Assembly: GCA_003486225.1 (NCBI GenBank)
Contig: DNGN01000005.1
Coordinates: 1-5,705, forward strand
Direction of reading: 5' to 3'
From: Chloroflexota bacterium
Lineage (GTDB): Bacteria; Chloroflexota; Anaerolineae; Anaerolineales; UBA11579
Length of the DNA: 5,705 nucleotides
The notes under the pieces are model-generated. The model was not told the DNA's origin and made no database searches. It saw nothing but the letters and a program-made list of their open reading frames with translations. Positions within the stretch are counted from its first letter, which is position 1, and the number at the start of each line of letters is the position of its first letter. The translations under genes were made by a program, and so were the position numbers. Positions 5,256 to 5,705 of the stretch are shown here, one piece after another.

Positions 5256-5705
5256 TTACCCCGCAGCAACCTTCTCTAACGGGCACTTGCAGGCAATGCC
5301 CTCGCCGGTGGCCTTTGCCCAGCAGTTGTTGGCTGAGAGGCACTCCGAGCGATCGAGAGCCCCCTGCAGCAGTTTCTTGGGGAAATCGGGGGCATTGATC
5401 AACGGCCGGCACATGGAAATAAAATCAGCATCGCCCTCTGCCAAGACCTTCTCCATCACCTGCCGCGAGCGGAACCCGCCCACCAGCATCAGCGGCATGT
5501 CCGTCACCTGGCGAGCTTTTTGGGCAAATTCGAGAAAGTAGGCTTCATCCTCTTCCCGCCGGATGCCTTTGCGGACATTGACAAAATGCTTGCTGCCAAA
5601 CCCGCCGCTCAGCTCAACGGCATCTAACCCCATTTGCGGCATGGCCGCAACCACCTGGGCTCCCTCATCCAGCGTCAGGCCGCCTTCGATCCCATCCATC
5701 ATGCC
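5256..5705 (-). CDS. Old Yellow Enzyme-family NADH:flavin oxidoreductase, C-terminal part (5' end outside window)
   Basis: The frame enters from the right edge and ends with TAA; 149 residues are visible. Numbered from the Met at 5702, they match the second half of the FMN-binding TIM barrel of Old Yellow Enzyme-type reductases: MGLDAVELSGGF (24-35), a long helix with FAQKAR (59-64), strand PLMLVGGFRS (70-79), then GDADFISMCRPLINAPDFPKKL (90-111). The VGG and CRP elements usually hold the FMN phosphate. Such enzymes pass hydride from NAD(P)H through FMN to activated C=C bonds; the substrate cannot be told from this part. The tail carries cysteines C121, C127, C138 and C140 (ECLSANNCW, ACKC). 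These lie where 2,4-dienoyl-CoA reductase-like members bind an iron-sulfur cluster, but the spacing departs from CxxC, so a cluster is unproven. The protein ends soon after, so it lacks the flavodoxin-like NAD(P)H domains of the long members. It is separate from pheST, which has its own promoter. Confidence 0.9.
   Translation of the reverse strand, partial: GMMDGIEGGLTLDEGAQVVAAMPQMGLDAVELSGGFGSKHFVNVRKGIRREEDEAYFLEFAQKARQVTDMPLMLVGGFRSRQVMEKVLAEGDADFISMCRPLINAPDFPKKLLQGALDRSECLSANNCWAKATGEGIACKCPLEKVAAG

Noticed and set aside
5221..5541. Plus-strand open frame of 106 codons over the flavin oxidoreductase 3' end
   Set aside because: The minus strand has recognisable Old Yellow Enzyme motifs over the same bases. 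The plus frame has no supporting start signal.

Overview
Every supportable gene in this window is on the minus strand. The sequence has moderate GC content, a Phe-specific T-box leader upstream of pheST, and a PheS with a four-cysteine insert. PheT is about 50 residues longer than the E. coli protein. Together these suggest a bacterium of the Chloroflexota, probably Anaerolineae-like. That placement is an inference from the style of the proteins and the leader, not something the window proves; an anaerobic Firmicute-like lineage is the main alternative.

In the direction of transcription (right to left), the window starts with the 3' part of an Old Yellow Enzyme-type NADH:flavin oxidoreductase gene (5256-5705, 5' end outside). 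Next comes a 469-base gene-free stretch (4787-5255). It holds a weak inverted repeat, a strong sigma-70-type promoter (TTGACA, 17 bases, CATAAT) and a leader of about 316 nt that folds as a complete T-box riboswitch. Stem I with a UUC (Phe) specifier, Stem II, a Stem IIA/B pseudoknot, Stem III, the T-box antiterminator and a competing terminator can all be assigned by hand pairing. The leader controls pheS (3761-4786) and pheT (1209-3749), the two subunits of phenylalanyl-tRNA synthetase, which are 11 nt apart. A small two-helix membrane protein gene (871-1158) follows pheT after 50 nt with its own ribosome binding site. An intrinsic terminator (799-840) ends this transcription unit.

The left end holds a separately promoted gene (promoter 729-756) for a receiver-domain protein with a probable LuxR/NarL-like helix-turn-helix (1-692). 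It runs off the left edge.

Functionally the centre is a feedback circuit. When uncharged tRNA-Phe accumulates, it pairs with the UUC specifier and the UGGU bulge, stabilises the antiterminator and lets transcription enter pheST. Charged tRNA leaves the terminator to form. I see no mobile element, CRISPR array, tRNA or rRNA gene, and no clear sign of a new system. The least explained items are the small membrane protein co-oriented with pheST and the divergent output region of the response regulator.
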